From Strigops habroptila (lineage: Eukaryota > Chordata > Aves > Psittaciformes > Psittacidae): 64,000 bases of DNA. The notes under the pieces are model-generated. The model was not told the DNA's origin. It saw only the letters and a list, made by a program, of their open reading frames with translations, and did not search any database. This document shows, one piece after another, positions 61,975 through 64,000 of the stretch; position 1 is the first letter of the stretch; each line of letters starts with the position of its first letter. Both the position numbers and the translations under genes were made by a program. The DNA lies in the NCBI RefSeq assembly GCF_004027225.2, contig NC_044277.2, positions 133,454,057-133,518,056 on the forward strand. The letters run 5' to 3'.

Positions 61975-64000
61975 GTATTTATACAAGTAACAGGAACTAG
62001 GCTATGCTAATAAGCAAGTCAGCCTTTGAAGTACAAAGCATATGCAAATGTGTTAGCCAAAATTTGGATCTTGGAATGTAATTGAGTGGGCAGAAGGAAT
62101 ACTGAGGAGGCAGAAAAGTTACAGGACTATGGCCCACTTTCCAAGTGGAATTTACTGAATTTTCTGAAGTCTTTTTTCATTCTTCTGATTGTAATTTCAG
62201 TTGATAAGCAATATTGTAAGCTATTGGAGTTCATTGATAGATGTTTTACATGTTAATGCTCATACATTCTTCCTGCTGTTTATGTAAATAAGGGACTTTT
62301 GCATTTACCTTTGCATTACTTAGATCTTAACAAGCACAGCATTTCAGCATTTTTAGGAATGCTTAAACAGCTAATTTTGCTTCTTAATTTCTCTTAACTT
62401 CTTTCCAGCAGCAGCACTGAGCCAATATGCTCACTAGCTTTAAGGGGAATTTAAAGGGAAAGGCTGGTACAAACCTAGGGGTATGGAGAAATGAAAGATG
62501 AACAGATGGAGTTTGAATATTAGGAAAATGCAAAAAATTACTTGTGAATGGATGTAACTATATATAGAAGAATAAACAAATAGAGTTGAGAAAAGGGAAA
62601 AACAGCAGGGCAAGAAGGGAAATTTTGAACACTTAAGTAGTAACAGAAAGGAGTAAATGAAATTAAAGAAGAAACCTATTATTTTAATGGTGGGAAGCTG
62701 GTATGTACTTTCAAAGCATCCTAAGCCCATGCTGGCTTTTTCTGTTTGTTTGAGGGCTTTCTGTGTTTTAGTTTTCCTTTAGAAAGTGCTTTGGGTGAAA
62801 GTTGTATGTGTTTTCTGGTGCCCAAATTAAATTTTTAGGGAACATGCTGCAGGAGGTAGTTGCAGAGTAGCCCTGCTGCCATAAATAATGAAAGTTAATG
62901 AAGGTGAATACTCTGTAATGTGGGATAGAGTTCATTGTTCACTATCCAGAAGACAAGAGAAGTTATTCTGGAAAAACAATGTTTGTAATATGCAAACCCA
63001 CTAATGGTGTTGTTCACACAAACAGCTGTTGCAGTCTTAGGCTGTATATGTGTGGAAAACAAAAGATTGGGTTTGAAGTGGCATTATGAGAGTGGTACCA
63101 GACTGGATCGGAACAGGTGCTTGTGTGCCGACATTCTGCTTCATATTTCTTTAGTGCTTTGACCCGTGCACCACTAGTAGAATTTAGTGACAGATTTTAA
63201 AAGCAGCATCTGACTGCAGTAAAGGGAATGGCTGAGGAGCTATGCTTTTGATGTGTTAGTCAGTTTTACAAGACTGTTGATGACAAAATACTGGTGTTTT
63301 GGTTTACACTATAAAGCTATAGAGTTTAAAGTTTCTTATAACACAGATGGAACTAAAAAAAGGGGGGGGGGGGGGATAAAAAGCAAACAAAAATAGCACC
63401 GTATCCAAGAGGGAGTGCAATACCTTGGCACTTCTCAAGATGATTGTTCTTTCTTTCTTGTTGAAAAAAGAAAGCTTTCAGAACAAATTTGAAAGCATGG
63501 ATTAGAATGTGTGCCCCCTGTATATATCTCCTGCTTGTTTAGTAGGATATTATGTAATAGTAATAGTATATATAGTAGTAATTGTACAATGCAAATTGCA
63601 GATTACCGTCTAAAGAGAAAATCCTCCATAATAAGAAGAATCTTCAGAAACATATTCAATTTACTGAAATTTAATCATGAGATGAAAATCTTTTTTATCT
63701 CCAGAGGAGTCGAATGTTCCAATTTCATAATTTTTAGAAAGACTTAAACAGGTATAGAAATCATATAAAATTAGAAATCTAAGGTAGTAGAAAAGCATAA
63801 ATTTTTAATAACATGGAGAGTAATTTACAAAATAGTATAATTCAACAAATCTACATTGGCTTTGGTATTTTTTACTAAAAATCTGCTTTGAATTTTGCGT
63901 AGTGGAACAGTTCCTGGCATTTCCTACTTCTGATTCTTGCTTAGCGCAGGTCACAGAGTAGCTGGTGAAGCCCAACAGGAAATGATCATGTGCAGCCCTG
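61975..64000. other. CHN2 intron 1, distal part of the window
   Basis: AT-rich sequence with a G14 run at 63362-63375 and no recognised exon, RNA gene or transposon. CHN2 exon 2 is not reached. Confidence 0.6.
63362..63375. repeat. Poly(G) homopolymer, 14 nt
   Basis: Fourteen consecutive G directly after an A7 run. It is prone to length error in sequencing and to G-quadruplex formation. Confidence 0.9.

Noticed and set aside
1..64000. CRISPR arrays, operons, tRNA or rRNA genes
   Set aside because: No regularly spaced repeats with unique spacers, no cloverleaf with A/B boxes and no rRNA-like blocks were seen. The sequence is vertebrate nuclear DNA.

Overview
The window is vertebrate nuclear DNA, almost certainly from a bird. 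It contains four 5'-truncated chicken-repeat-1 (CR1) LINE fragments with the typical avian CR1 3' end (a final ATTCTATG-type motif), two copies of one avian endogenous-retrovirus LTR family, mostly AT-rich unique sequence, and one GC-rich CpG island. The species cannot be resolved. There is no sign of bacterial or plasmid DNA, a CRISPR array or an operon.

Only one gene can be named. An ATG at 24549, inside a CpG island of about 2.4 kb, opens a 49-nt coding exon encoding MAASSNSSLSGSSVSS plus the first base of codon 17, followed at once by a consensus splice donor (GTAAGT). This is the N-terminus I recall for beta2-chimaerin (CHN2), a diacylglycerol-responsive Rac GTPase-activating protein. 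Only exon 1 is here; the SH2, C1 and RhoGAP exons lie beyond the right edge, so 24598-64000 is the first 39.4 kb of a long intron 1.

Layout: 1-22680 is upstream intergenic or 5'-flanking DNA with one CR1 fragment (about 3690-4385) and no gene I can support. 22680-25300 is the promoter/CpG island with exon 1 and a short upstream ORF (24467-24526). The rest is intron 1, with a CR1 carrying reverse-transcriptase remnants (about 28990-30262), a solo LTR on + (33306-33930), a related LTR on - with a primer-binding-site stub and 6-bp flanking repeats (37649-38317), a short CR1 (about 49078-49381), an antisense CR1 (about 58338-59052), and several low-complexity tracts and small tandem duplications.

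The most interesting unexplained segment is 61847-61974. A good polypyrimidine tract and AG acceptor precede a frame that joins in phase with CHN2 exon 1 and stays open for 42 codons to a stop at a possible donor. It could be an alternative or poison exon of CHN2, or chance. I found no convincing new biological system. Most long open frames are chance ORFs, GC-rich artefacts or antisense shadows of CR1.
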